A DNA stretch of 23,907 nucleotides from Ruminococcus sp. UBA5884 (GTDB lineage Bacteria; Bacillota; Clostridia; Oscillospirales; Ruminococcaceae), in NCBI GenBank assembly GCA_002431975.1, contig DJFA01000060.1, positions 9,936 through 33,842 of the forward strand, given 5' to 3'. Under the pieces are notes generated by a model. It was not told the DNA's origin and did no database searches. It worked only from the letters and a program-made list of their open reading frames with translations. Shown here one piece after another: positions 1 to 6,838 of this stretch (position 1 is the stretch's first letter; each line of letters begins with the position of its first letter). Made by a program: the position numbers and the translations under genes.

Positions 1-278
1 TTTCCGAGCATTTCAAAGTATGTACCATGTCTTGCAGTCTTGCCTACACGTTCAATGTCAGGAGTTCTGATACATTTCTGACAGGTAGTAACTCTTTTAT
101 TCGGAGGAACAGCCTGTCCGAGGAAAAATTTCTTGAGCGGAGCCATACCTGAGTTAATGAGGAGCAGACTGTTATCGCCCTGAGGAACAAGGGAAGCACT
201 TGCCATTCTTGTATGATTTTTGCTTTCAAAGAAAGAGAGATAAAGCTCTCTGAGTTCATTCAATCCATGCCAATTCAT
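1..278 (-). CDS. alaS: Alanyl-tRNA synthetase, N-terminal part (cut by window start)
   Basis: AlaS charges tRNA-Ala with alanine in the cytoplasm. Reading the minus strand from the ATG at 278 gives 92 residues that open MNWHGLNELRELYLSFFESK and continue with SLVPQGDNSLLLINSGMAPLK, a KFFLG stretch and CQKCIRTPDIERVGKTARHG. These are the class II catalytic-core motif 1 region and the conserved C-x-K-C-x-R-T-x-D-x-E-x-V-G segment of AlaS. The gene runs off the window at base 1, so the rest of the catalytic, editing and C-Ala domains cannot be seen. An AGGAG at 291-295 serves the start, with about 12 bases of spacing. The stop of the upstream suppressor-of-fused gene is only 23 bases away, so the two are probably co-transcribed from the promoter near 1015-1044. 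The identification is secure from sequence motifs. Confidence 0.95.
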   Translation of the reverse strand, partial: MNWHGLNELRELYLSFFESKNHTRMASASLVPQGDNSLLLINSGMAPLKKFFLGQAVPPNKRVTTCQKCIRTPDIERVGKTARHGTYFEMLG

Positions 279-301
279 ATTAAAAAAAATCTCCTTGCAA
301 A

Positions 302-901
302 TTATAAAATAGATTTTCTGTTAAGGTCAAACATATTGATATTTTTCTCAACAAACAAATCGAGCAGAGCTTTAAGACCCTTTTCCTTGAGAAAAGCGAG
401 TTCAGCATCTGAGATAGGCTGTACGCAGAGCCATGTAAGAGTAAAATCCTCAAGCTGTACAGCACCGAATTTTTCTTTCCAGAACGGAGGAGGATTGATG
501 AATACGATATGTTTCATATCATCATTAGGGAGATAGCCTGAAAGGATATCAGGGAAAACTGTGCCGAGACCGCAAGGGAAATGGTTTTCCATGATACCGA
601 AAGCGGCAGTGCTTAAAATTCTTGCGATAAGGTCAGCAGTTTCGAGGTCGCCCTTTATCATTGAAACGCCTACGAGTTCGATTCTGATATCCTTGTCACC
701 GTTTTTGAAGCCGATATCATAGTTTATAAGACCGAGAGTAGTACAGGTAAGGAGTCTGTTGCCCGGACAGTCTCTTGCGAAAAGGATATCAACGCCGGTT
801 TCCTTTGTCTGTTCATTGCTGAAGTAGGTATGTGAGATAAGCTGAGTATTGAGAACTTTTCTGGTACGTTCCAGCATCTGCTGTTCCTGTTTTGTCATCA
901 T
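302..901 (-). CDS. Suppressor-of-fused (SUFU) domain protein
   Basis: This 199-residue soluble protein fits the bacterial suppressor-of-fused domain family over nearly its whole length. Visible hallmarks are LLTCTTLGLINYDI (about 50-63), a RIELVGVS strand (about 73-80), a helix ending TAAFGIMENHFPCGLGTVF (about 98-116), the INPPPFW turn (about 135-141) and a C-terminal PISDAELAFLKEKG helix (about 161-174). Bacterial members include B. subtilis YqcF, the antitoxin of the YqcG LXG-type toxin; others have no known role. No toxin gene is visible beside it, so an immunity role cannot be claimed. It starts at the first of two adjacent ATGs (901 or 898) behind a strong AGGAGG near 913-918. It lies directly upstream of alaS and downstream of a promoter and leader terminator. 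Function is unknown; family assignment rests on recognised motifs only. Confidence 0.75.
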   Translation of the reverse strand: MMTKQEQQMLERTRKVLNTQLISHTYFSNEQTKETGVDILFARDCPGNRLLTCTTLGLINYDIGFKNGDKDIRIELVGVSMIKGDLETADLIARILSTAAFGIMENHFPCGLGTVFPDILSGYLPNDDMKHIVFINPPPFWKEKFGAVQLEDFTLTWLCVQPISDAELAFLKEKGLKALLDLFVEKNINMFDLNRKSIL

Positions 902-940
902 AGAAATAATGCCTCCTGAATAAAAAATTTTTTATTTATC

Positions 941-975
941 AAAAAAAGAGCCTCCGTCCGTACCGGGACGAAGGC
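941..975 (-). terminator. Intrinsic terminator in the leader of the SUFU-alaS operon
   Basis: On the minus strand a 10-bp stem (GCCTTCGTCC with GGACGGAGGC, one U-G pair) closes a six-base loop at 960-965 and is followed by TCTTTTTTT. It lies between the promoter at 1015-1044 and the SUFU start codon, so transcripts must pass it to reach the genes. An alternative pairing in the leader (981-988 with 959-966, eight pairs with one wobble) would compete with it. This suggests an attenuator or a short terminated RNA; the ligand or trigger is unknown. Confidence 0.75.
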
Positions 976-1014
976 AGCAGCCGATACGATTAAGGTAAAA
1001 GCCTGTTTACCCTT

Positions 1015-1044
1015 ATTATATATCAAAAAGAGGAGAAATGTCAA
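1015..1044 (-). promoter_or_regulatory. Sigma-A-type promoter for the SUFU-alaS operon
   Basis: On the minus strand there is TTGACA (1039-1044), an 18-base spacer and TATAAT (1015-1020). Transcription would begin near 1008-1010, giving a leader of about 110 bases before the SUFU start codon. The first 65-70 of these bases end at the leader terminator. Both hexamers match consensus perfectly. Confidence 0.8.
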
Positions 1045-1066
1045 TCATTTTATAAAAATAATTGGA

Positions 1067-1101
1067 CAAAAAACCGCCGCAGCCTGTAAAGACCGCAGCG
1101 G
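1067..1101 (-). terminator. Terminator of the membrane-protein gene
   Basis: On the minus strand an 11-bp stem, 1091-1101 with 1074-1084 including wobble pairs, surrounds a six-base loop (1085-1090) and is followed by a run of seven T. It starts 10 bases past the stop of the gene ending at 1111, so it should separate that gene from the SUFU-alaS promoter. Confidence 0.85.
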
Positions 1102-1110
1102 AAAAATATA

Positions 1111-2580
1111 TTACTGAAGGTCGAATTCACGTTTATCCTTTGAGAACCATCTGTTCATGACAGCCTCATCATATCTGAAATAAACCATTCTGTCGAGTTT
1201 TTCGCCGTTTGAGTTGTCAACTATAGTTCCGCTGTCATCATATGCGGTAATATAGAGAACATCGCCTGAATCAGCCATGCCGATTGACTGGAGCACATCT
1301 GAATCAATTGTAACAGGGTAATAAGTGAGTTCTTCCTCTGTAACAACATCAACCATCTTTGTAGTTTCTTCAGAATGAACTTTAAGACCAAGGCTTTCAG
1401 CCTCATCAGCAGTTATGCCGTCAAAGTCGAACTGTATAGCACCTTCCGGATACTTGTCACATTCAGCGTAATATGTAACAGTGCCGCCGCTGTTCATTCT
1501 GTCAATAATGCCCTGAAGCTGGTCTTTACTGAGGAGTACAACAGCAACGCTTACAAGGTGGTCCATCTGTTCAGTATCAAGAGTGCAGTCGCCCTCATCA
1601 GGCATACCGAATATCTGACGCTGCATGGTGCTGAGTCCGAGTTCATAGTAACAGGTATTTGTAACAGTAACCTGTTCTTCCTGAGTGACATTCTGAACGG
1701 TTTCTCTTTTAAGGCCGAGCATATCAGCAGTTGCATCACTGAGTTCCATATCGAATACAAGACCATAGTTTTCATTATAGTTTATGGTATTCGAGGCACT
1801 TCCGAGAAGTTTTCTTATAGTTTCAAGCTGCTGGTCATTCCAGCTGAGAACGCCGTTCTGTTTAAGGAATTCAATTCTGTCAATACTGATATCCATATGC
1901 ATATCCATGTCAGAAAGTTCTTCCCTGTTTACAGTAGCCCATTCCATAGAGATATTGTAATGGTTTCTGTCGTTATAGACAAGTTTTTTATAGCCTTTGG
2001 CAATAAATCTTATATATTTAAAATTCTTGTCAAGATTGTTAGGTTCAACATAAATTTTAGTACCGCCTGTAGAGCTGTCTATTGTATCGACAACATAGCT
2101 TCTGTATAATTTTGATTCAGATTCTGCAACCTGAATTACAACGTCCTGAGTCTGAGTGCCTATAAAGGTTGAAAACAGGAAATAGGCAACAGCACCCACT
2201 ACATAAAGCAGAAGCGAAAGTGTTCCGAGAATAGTTTTTGTAGCCTCACCTGCTCCGGAAACAAAGAACATTATTACAATAACTGCGGCAAGCGGCACAA
2301 GCAGCAGCCATTCCCCGAAATAGAAAAGCAGCACAGGCAGAAACAGAGGCACTGCAAGTATGCTGACAAACCTTGTAAGGAACTGTTTTCTTGTATAAAT
2401 CATCATTACAAGGAAAAGTACTGAAATCACTGATATCAATATAGTAAAAGCAGTACTGTTTTCTATCTGAACATTATAAAATACAGACATATATGAAAGC
2501 ATACCGAGCATGATTCCATAAACAAGGCTGAAAATCGAAACAGCACGTTTTGTCCAGATATTCTGAAAAAAAATCTTCAT
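1111..2580 (-). CDS. Unrecognised five-TM membrane protein with duplicated extracytoplasmic module
   Basis: I do not recognise this 489-residue protein. The N-terminal 140 residues contain about five hydrophobic segments (roughly 13-33, 44-61, 70-88, 90-107 and 118-140). The remaining 350 residues are polar, with Asp- and Glu-rich stretches, and probably lie outside the cell, though topology is inferred. The soluble part holds an internal repeat. Residues 276-331 (FDMELSDATADMLGLK then IFGMPDEGD) align with 384-440 (FDFDGITADEAESLGLK then IGMADSGD), sharing the order FD, TAD, LGLK, ET, VT-E and GM-D-GD. No catalytic motif or cysteine pattern is evident. Translation starts at the ATG at 2580 behind AAGGGG. 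It has its own promoter and a strong terminator, so it is a single-gene unit, divergent from the PBP gene. It may be a Clostridia-specific envelope protein. Confidence 0.8.
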   Translation of the reverse strand: MKIFFQNIWTKRAVSIFSLVYGIMLGMLSYMSVFYNVQIENSTAFTILISVISVLFLVMMIYTRKQFLTRFVSILAVPLFLPVLLFYFGEWLLLVPLAAVIVIMFFVSGAGEATKTILGTLSLLLYVVGAVAYFLFSTFIGTQTQDVVIQVAESESKLYRSYVVDTIDSSTGGTKIYVEPNNLDKNFKYIRFIAKGYKKLVYNDRNHYNISMEWATVNREELSDMDMHMDISIDRIEFLKQNGVLSWNDQQLETIRKLLGSASNTINYNENYGLVFDMELSDATADMLGLKRETVQNVTQEEQVTVTNTCYYELGLSTMQRQIFGMPDEGDCTLDTEQMDHLVSVAVVLLSKDQLQGIIDRMNSGGTVTYYAECDKYPEGAIQFDFDGITADEAESLGLKVHSEETTKMVDVVTEEELTYYPVTIDSDVLQSIGMADSGDVLYITAYDDSGTIVDNSNGEKLDRMVYFRYDEAVMNRWFSKDKREFDLQ

Positions 2581-2622
2581 AAATAACCCCTTTCAATTTA
2601 TTTATCTTTTTTGCTGATATCA

Positions 2623-2651
2623 ATTATAACATTTAATTTTGAAAGTTACAA
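2623..2651 (-). promoter_or_regulatory. Promoter of the five-TM membrane-protein gene
   Basis: On the minus strand TTGTAA (2646-2651), a 17-base spacer and TATAAT (2623-2628) precede the gene starting at 2580. The -10 is perfect and the -35 matches four of six bases. It sits in the 152-base divergent gap shared with the PBP gene; I saw no equally convincing promoter for the plus strand there. Confidence 0.7.
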
Positions 2652-2732
2652 GTATTTCAACAAAAAATATGAATTTAATTTCAGGCTGAGGCAATACTGA
2701 TAAAAGCAGAATTTTATGTTTTATGAAAGAAG

Positions 2733-4340
2733 ATGTTTTTTAAGATGATGATAAAAAGGCTGAGTATGCTTACATTGATTTTCGGGGCAGCAGTATCCGT
2801 GCTTTATATGCATATTTTCTCCGTAATAACGGGAAATGAGTATAAACAGACAGCTTCAGGACAGGGTTCATATACAGTTGAAACCGGCTCTGTAAATGCA
2901 AATATCTATGACTGCAATATGAAAAGGCTTGTAAATTCAAAGATTCAGAATATATGTGCAGTAAATCCGGATTCAGATGCCGTAAAGGAGATACTGTCTC
3001 ATCTTGCGGAATCAAGGGAGGATTTCTATTCAGAACTGAAATACGGCAGACCATTTCTCTGCATGACGGATACAGATGATTTCAGCTCTGAAAATATAAC
3101 AGTATTTAAAATTCCTGCAAGATACAGCGAAAACCAGCCTGCACAGCATATAATCGGATATACGTCAGGAGGAAGCGGAGTATGCGGTATTGAACTTTCA
3201 TATGATACATTTCTTCGGTCATTCAGCAGCAGAAATTCAGTAAAATACAAGGTTGACGGCAGCGGAAACGTTCTTGAGGGAATAAAAAAGGAAATATCAT
3301 ATGCTGATGATATGAAAGCCGGAGTTGTAACATCAATTGATTATGATATACAAATGATATGCGAAAAGGCTGCTGAAAACATTGAAAAAGGTGCTGTAGT
3401 TGTAATGGATATAAAAACAGGGGAAATAAAAGCCTGCGTCAGCCGTCCGTCATACAGCGTCAGCAGTCTTGAAAAAGCTCTTGATGATGAGGATTCACCG
3501 CTTATAAACAGAGTTCTTTATCCATACAATGCAGGTTCAGTATTCAAGCTTATGATATGTCAGTGTGCATTGGAAAGCGGTATTTCTGACAATTTCACCT
3601 ATGAATGCACAGGCAGCATTGATATAAACGGACAGATTTTCAACTGTCATGAAAAAGACGGTCATGGTTATCAGGATATGAAAGCCGCTGTTTCAAATTC
3701 ATGCAACACATATTTTATAGAACTCAGCAGAAAGCTTTCAGTTTCAAGACTTATCGAAACAGCTAAAAGGCTCGGATTCGGCAGCGAGACAAGACTTGCC
3801 GACAATCTTTACGGAATGGCAGGAAATCTCCCGTCATACGATGATATGAAGCTTCCGGCTGAAAAAGCGAATTTTTCATTCGGTCAGGGAAAACTTTCCG
3901 TAACTCCATTGCAGGTTACCCAGATGGTATGTGCAGTTGCAAACAATGGAAATATGCCGTCTGCAAGGCTTATTGAAGGCATAACATATGACGGAATCAA
4001 TATTGAAAACCGGTCTGAAACAGTATATTCAGAAGTAATGACTGCTGAAACTGCCGCAGAACTGCAAAAATTCATGACAGCCGCAGTAAATGAAAATCCG
4101 GAATCAAATGCATATTCTGATAAAGTCATGATATCAGCAAAGACATCAACAGCACAGACAGGAGTATATGATGACTATGGAAATGAATTGTGTCATGCAT
4201 GGGCAAGCGGATATTTTCCGTCATATGCTCCTCAGTATGCAGTAACTGTAATGGCTGAAAACGGCGGATACGGAAATACAGCCGCATCACCTGTATTAAA
4301 GGAAATTGCTGAAAATATATCAGACAGGGCTGAAAAATAA
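2733..4340 (+). CDS. Class B penicillin-binding protein (FtsI/SpoVD-like transpeptidase)
   Basis: This 535-residue protein should crosslink peptidoglycan outside the membrane as a D,D-transpeptidase. An N-terminal signal anchor spans about 10-32. A PBP-dimer-like region follows, with GIELSYDTFL at 152-161. The transpeptidase domain carries the active serine in SVFK (S269, K272), SCN (S323-N325) and the FSFGQG strand (381-386). The third motif reads KTS (470-472) in KTSTAQTG, where most family members have KTG. No PASTA domains are present, and the protein is shorter than SpoVD. The start is uncertain: the ATG at 2733 directly abuts the purine-rich GAAAGAAG, while ATGs at 2745 or 2748 have better spacing. 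It is divergent from the membrane-protein gene and convergent with galK, sharing a hairpin that overlaps its stop codon. A house-keeping, sporulation or specialised role cannot be decided here. Confidence 0.9.
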   Translation: MFFKMMIKRLSMLTLIFGAAVSVLYMHIFSVITGNEYKQTASGQGSYTVETGSVNANIYDCNMKRLVNSKIQNICAVNPDSDAVKEILSHLAESREDFYSELKYGRPFLCMTDTDDFSSENITVFKIPARYSENQPAQHIIGYTSGGSGVCGIELSYDTFLRSFSSRNSVKYKVDGSGNVLEGIKKEISYADDMKAGVVTSIDYDIQMICEKAAENIEKGAVVVMDIKTGEIKACVSRPSYSVSSLEKALDDEDSPLINRVLYPYNAGSVFKLMICQCALESGISDNFTYECTGSIDINGQIFNCHEKDGHGYQDMKAAVSNSCNTYFIELSRKLSVSRLIETAKRLGFGSETRLADNLYGMAGNLPSYDDMKLPAEKANFSFGQGKLSVTPLQVTQMVCAVANNGNMPSARLIEGITYDGINIENRSETVYSEVMTAETAAELQKFMTAAVNENPESNAYSDKVMISAKTSTAQTGVYDDYGNELCHAWASGYFPSYAPQYAVTVMAENGGYGNTAASPVLKEIAENISDRAEK

Positions 4341-4357
4341 TATTTCAACCCTGTCTG
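4321..4357 (-). terminator. Hairpin between convergent PBP and galK genes
   Basis: A 15-bp inverted repeat (4321-4335 with 4343-4357, seven-base loop) overlaps the PBP stop codon. On the minus strand all positions pair, with one U-G, and it is followed by ATATATTTTC, so it probably ends galK transcripts. On the plus strand it has one C-A mismatch and no T-run, so it would be a weaker terminator for the PBP gene. Confidence 0.65.
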
Positions 4358-4380
4358 CAATTGACATAAAAAATTATATA

Positions 4381-5658
4381 TTATATAATAATGCAAAGTC
4401 CGCCGTATGGTCTTATATGCATTATATGACAGCTGTTTTCGCCGAATATCCTGTTTATTTCATTGCTGTAGTCATTTATAAGGCTGTTTGGCACAAAAGC
4501 CTGAACAGTGCCTGCAAAACCTCCGCCATGAACACGGACTGCACCTTTTGAATCAAGGATTCTCTCACTTATCATAATTCCGAGAGGTATTCCCTGTCCG
4601 GCAGGATTCTTGCAGCTGTATGCATTCTGAAGCAGCTGATATGATGATTTTCCTGACTGATTTACAAGTTTTAAAAACTCATTGAAATCATTATTTTCAA
4701 GAGATTTTGCTTCAGCTTCAGCACGTTTTGTTTCTGCAAAGAAATGAGCAGAACGCAGAACAGCTCTGTCTGAAATATTTTCTCTGATTTGAGGAATACA
4801 TCTGTAAAATTCGGCTTCATCAACCTCACGCAGAACAGATTTGCCGAAAAACTGAGCAATCTGTTTCATTTCATAAGGTATAGCAACATAGTCATCGGTA
4901 AGGTCTGAATGACTGCCCTTTGTATCTGAAATACATAAAGTATAGCCTGTTTTGTCAAAATCGCAGTCAATTTTTTTGATTTCAGGATTTTGAGGATTTT
5001 TGAAATCAATATATGCAAATCCGCCGACTGAGCTTACCATCTGATCCATAAGACCGCTTTTCTTGCCGAAATATTCATTTTCCGAATACTGGCTTATAAC
5101 AGCGATTTCAACAGGAGATATTCTGCCGCTGTTAAAATGTTCATTGAGAATTGTTCCGATAAGGACTTCAAAAGCTGCTGATGATGAAAGACCGCTGCCT
5201 TTGAGAACATCAGATGTGGTATATGCATCAAATCCGCCTGTTTTATAGCCAAGCTGTTCAAAGCGTGAAACGATTCCTCTTATAAGAGCAGAAGATTTGC
5301 CTTTTTCATCTTCCTTTACTGAAAGGTCTGATATATCGATTGTATCCATTTCAAAGCCTTTTGATTTGATACGGATTACAGGTTCATCATGGAATGCGGC
5401 AATTGCTATGATATCAAGATTTACAGCCGCAGCAAGAACCTGACCGTTCTGATGGTCTGTATGGTTTCCGCCTATTTCTGTTCTTCCGGGAGCTGAATAT
5501 ACTGATACATCATCATAGTCTGGAAATATTTTTTTAAATTCGTCAACGGCTTCACAGTAACGTTTTTTCTGTCTGGCTGTCTGACTGCCGTAAAGTTCGG
5601 CAAAAAGCCTGTCCGATGCGGAAGAATTTATATTATTTTTTATATTATTGATATTCAT
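4381..5658 (-). CDS. galK: Galactokinase
   Basis: GalK phosphorylates alpha-D-galactose with ATP, the first committed step of the Leloir pathway in the cytoplasm. The 425-residue protein carries the galactokinase signature GRTEIGGNHTDHQ at 58-70, the GHMP ATP loop GSGLSSSAA at 154-162, the catalytic-base segment SGLMDQMVSS around D205 and a C-terminal GHMP motif VRVHGGGFAGTVQAFV. Length is slightly above the usual 380-400. The reading frame could begin at a GTG at 5667, but that codon overlaps the AGGAG (5667-5671). The ATG at 5658, eight bases past it, is therefore chosen. The MITE-like repeat begins six bases upstream of the ribosome binding site, so promoter signals must lie inside the repeat. 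Neighbouring araC-type regulator and alpha-galactosidase suggest it handles galactose from raffinose-type or melibiose-type sugars. No galT or galE is in the window. Confidence 0.95.
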   Translation of the reverse strand: MNINNIKNNINSSASDRLFAELYGSQTARQKKRYCEAVDEFKKIFPDYDDVSVYSAPGRTEIGGNHTDHQNGQVLAAAVNLDIIAIAAFHDEPVIRIKSKGFEMDTIDISDLSVKEDEKGKSSALIRGIVSRFEQLGYKTGGFDAYTTSDVLKGSGLSSSAAFEVLIGTILNEHFNSGRISPVEIAVISQYSENEYFGKKSGLMDQMVSSVGGFAYIDFKNPQNPEIKKIDCDFDKTGYTLCISDTKGSHSDLTDDYVAIPYEMKQIAQFFGKSVLREVDEAEFYRCIPQIRENISDRAVLRSAHFFAETKRAEAEAKSLENNDFNEFLKLVNQSGKSSYQLLQNAYSCKNPAGQGIPLGIMISERILDSKGAVRVHGGGFAGTVQAFVPNSLINDYSNEINRIFGENSCHIMHIRPYGGLCIII

Positions 5659-5676
5659 GAAAAACACTCCTTTTTT

Positions 5677-5920
5677 AATGTCAATTCGGCAACAAAATTT
5701 TATAATTGAAAATAATGAATTTTTCTTTTATTCTGTAGGGGCGAACTGTGTTCGCCCGTTGGATTTACAGAATTTCGGGCGGTCTACAAAAACAATACAC
5801 CAAATTTTATAATTGAAAATATGGGATTTTTCTTTTATTCTGTAGGAGCGAACATTGGTCGCCCGTTGGAGCATGCTGTAAACCGAGCGGGCGAACACAG
5901 TTCGCCCCTACAGAAATAAT
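5677..5920. repeat. Two adjacent MITE-like palindromic repeats between galK and araC
   Basis: Two related units lie head to tail. Unit 1 begins with AATGTCAATTCGG (5677-5689), resembling the terminal repeat of the copy at 18143-18283. It continues through AATTTTATAATTGAAAAT and the hairpin GGGCGAACTGTGTTCGCCC (5739-5757); its right arm is eroded. Unit 2, from about 5801, repeats AATTTTATAATTGAAAAT and TTTTTCTTTTATTCTGTAGG. It then has a left arm GAGCGAAC-ATT-GGTCGCCC and a right arm whose CGGGCGAAC...GTTCGCCCCTACAG faces it. Its outer right terminal repeat is not recognisable. The units fill nearly all of the 289 bases between the galK and araC start codons. No coding capacity is seen. Boundaries of unit 2 are approximate. 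Confidence 0.8.
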
Positions 5921-5947
5921 TTTTAAAGAAAAGAGGCTTAATATTTT

Positions 5948-6838
5948 ATGGAAAATGCATATATGCTTGAATTTACCCACAAGAATGAAGGAGAGCTTAT
6001 GCTGAATTTCTGCGGATATTCAAAAACTGAACCGCTTCACAGCTTCGGGCCTGCGGTAAGACCTCATTACATAATACACTTTATAATTTCCGGAAAGGGA
6101 AATTACTATGTAAACGGCAGGCATTACTCCCTTTCAGAAGGACAGGGATTCCTTATTGAACCTGATGTGCAGACATTCTATGAATCAGATGAAAAAGAGC
6201 CATGGAGCTATATATGGGTGGGATTCAGCGGTTCAAAGGCAGGAAAATATCTGAATGAAACGGGAATATCCTCAGATTTTCCGGTATTTTCATCTGAACA
6301 TGGCGAAAGACTGAAAAAATATGTCTTTGATATGATAAAACACAGTCATTTAAGCGTATCAGATGAACTGCGTCAGACCGGAATGCTTTATCTTTTTCTG
6401 TCAGCAATAGCCGAATCATCATATTCTGCCGGAAAAACTCCTGCATATACTGATAATATCTATATTCAGAAAGCAGTGGAATTTATTCAGAATCATTACT
6501 GCGAACCTGTAAAGGTGAATGATATCGCTGATTATATCTGTATAAACAGAAGCTATCTTTCAACATTGTTCCAGAAGTATATCGGTATGCCGCCAATGCA
6601 GTATCTGAAAATTTTCAGGCTTACAAAAGCAGCTGAAATGCTCCGGCTTACAGAGCTTACAATTGAAAGCATAGCATTTTCATGCGGATACAGCGATACA
6701 GCAGTTTTTGCAAGAGCATTCCGTCAGTTTAAGGGTATGCCGCCCGGACAGTTCAGAAAATATTCAAGGGAAAAGATGAATTCAGAATCAGGAAAAGATA
6801 TATCCGGAATCGTTCCGGAATCAGAATGCGAAATCTGA
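5948..6838 (+). CDS. AraC-family transcriptional regulator of galactoside genes
   Basis: This 296-residue cytoplasmic protein combines an N-terminal cupin-type sugar-binding domain and a C-terminal AraC DNA-binding domain. Around 40-75, HYIIHFIISGKGNYYVNGR and LSEGQGFLIEPD are typical of the AraC_binding fold. The double helix-turn-helix spans about 188-275, with VNDIADYICINRSYLSTLFQ as the first motif and IESIAFSCGYSDTAVFARAF as the second, ending in the usual GMPPGQFRKY. AraC proteins of this build commonly activate raffinose, melibiose or multiple-sugar operons. Position between galK and an alpha-galactosidase supports alpha-galactosides as inducer, but this is inferred from context. A GAGG near 5933-5936 precedes the ATG at 5948. 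Its stop codon directly abuts the stop of the convergent alpha-galactosidase gene, with no bases between. The likely target site is the direct repeat at 9128-9167. Confidence 0.9.
   Translation: MENAYMLEFTHKNEGELMLNFCGYSKTEPLHSFGPAVRPHYIIHFIISGKGNYYVNGRHYSLSEGQGFLIEPDVQTFYESDEKEPWSYIWVGFSGSKAGKYLNETGISSDFPVFSSEHGERLKKYVFDMIKHSHLSVSDELRQTGMLYLFLSAIAESSYSAGKTPAYTDNIYIQKAVEFIQNHYCEPVKVNDIADYICINRSYLSTLFQKYIGMPPMQYLKIFRLTKAAEMLRLTELTIESIAFSCGYSDTAVFARAFRQFKGMPPGQFRKYSREKMNSESGKDISGIVPESECEI

Noticed and set aside
213..536. Plus-strand open frame of 107 codons over alaS and the SUFU gene
   Set aside because: It is antisense to two genes with clear family motifs and good starts, and has no supporting signal.
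941..1044. T-box riboswitch for alaS
   Set aside because: Expected from AlaS biology, but the leader is only about 110 bases, lacks the T-box sequence and has no specifier stem. Only a terminator-like hairpin is present.
1375..2109. Plus-strand open frame of 244 codons
   Set aside because: It lies wholly antisense to the well-supported membrane-protein gene, has no ribosome binding site and gives no recognisable protein; it is a shadow of biased codon use.
2723..2743. ATG at 2723 as start of the PBP
   Set aside because: It is out of frame with the PBP and runs into a stop after six codons.
5677..5920. CRISPR array, because of repeated palindromes
   Set aside because: There is no regular repeat-spacer periodicity and no cas gene; the units are dispersed elements with terminal repeats.
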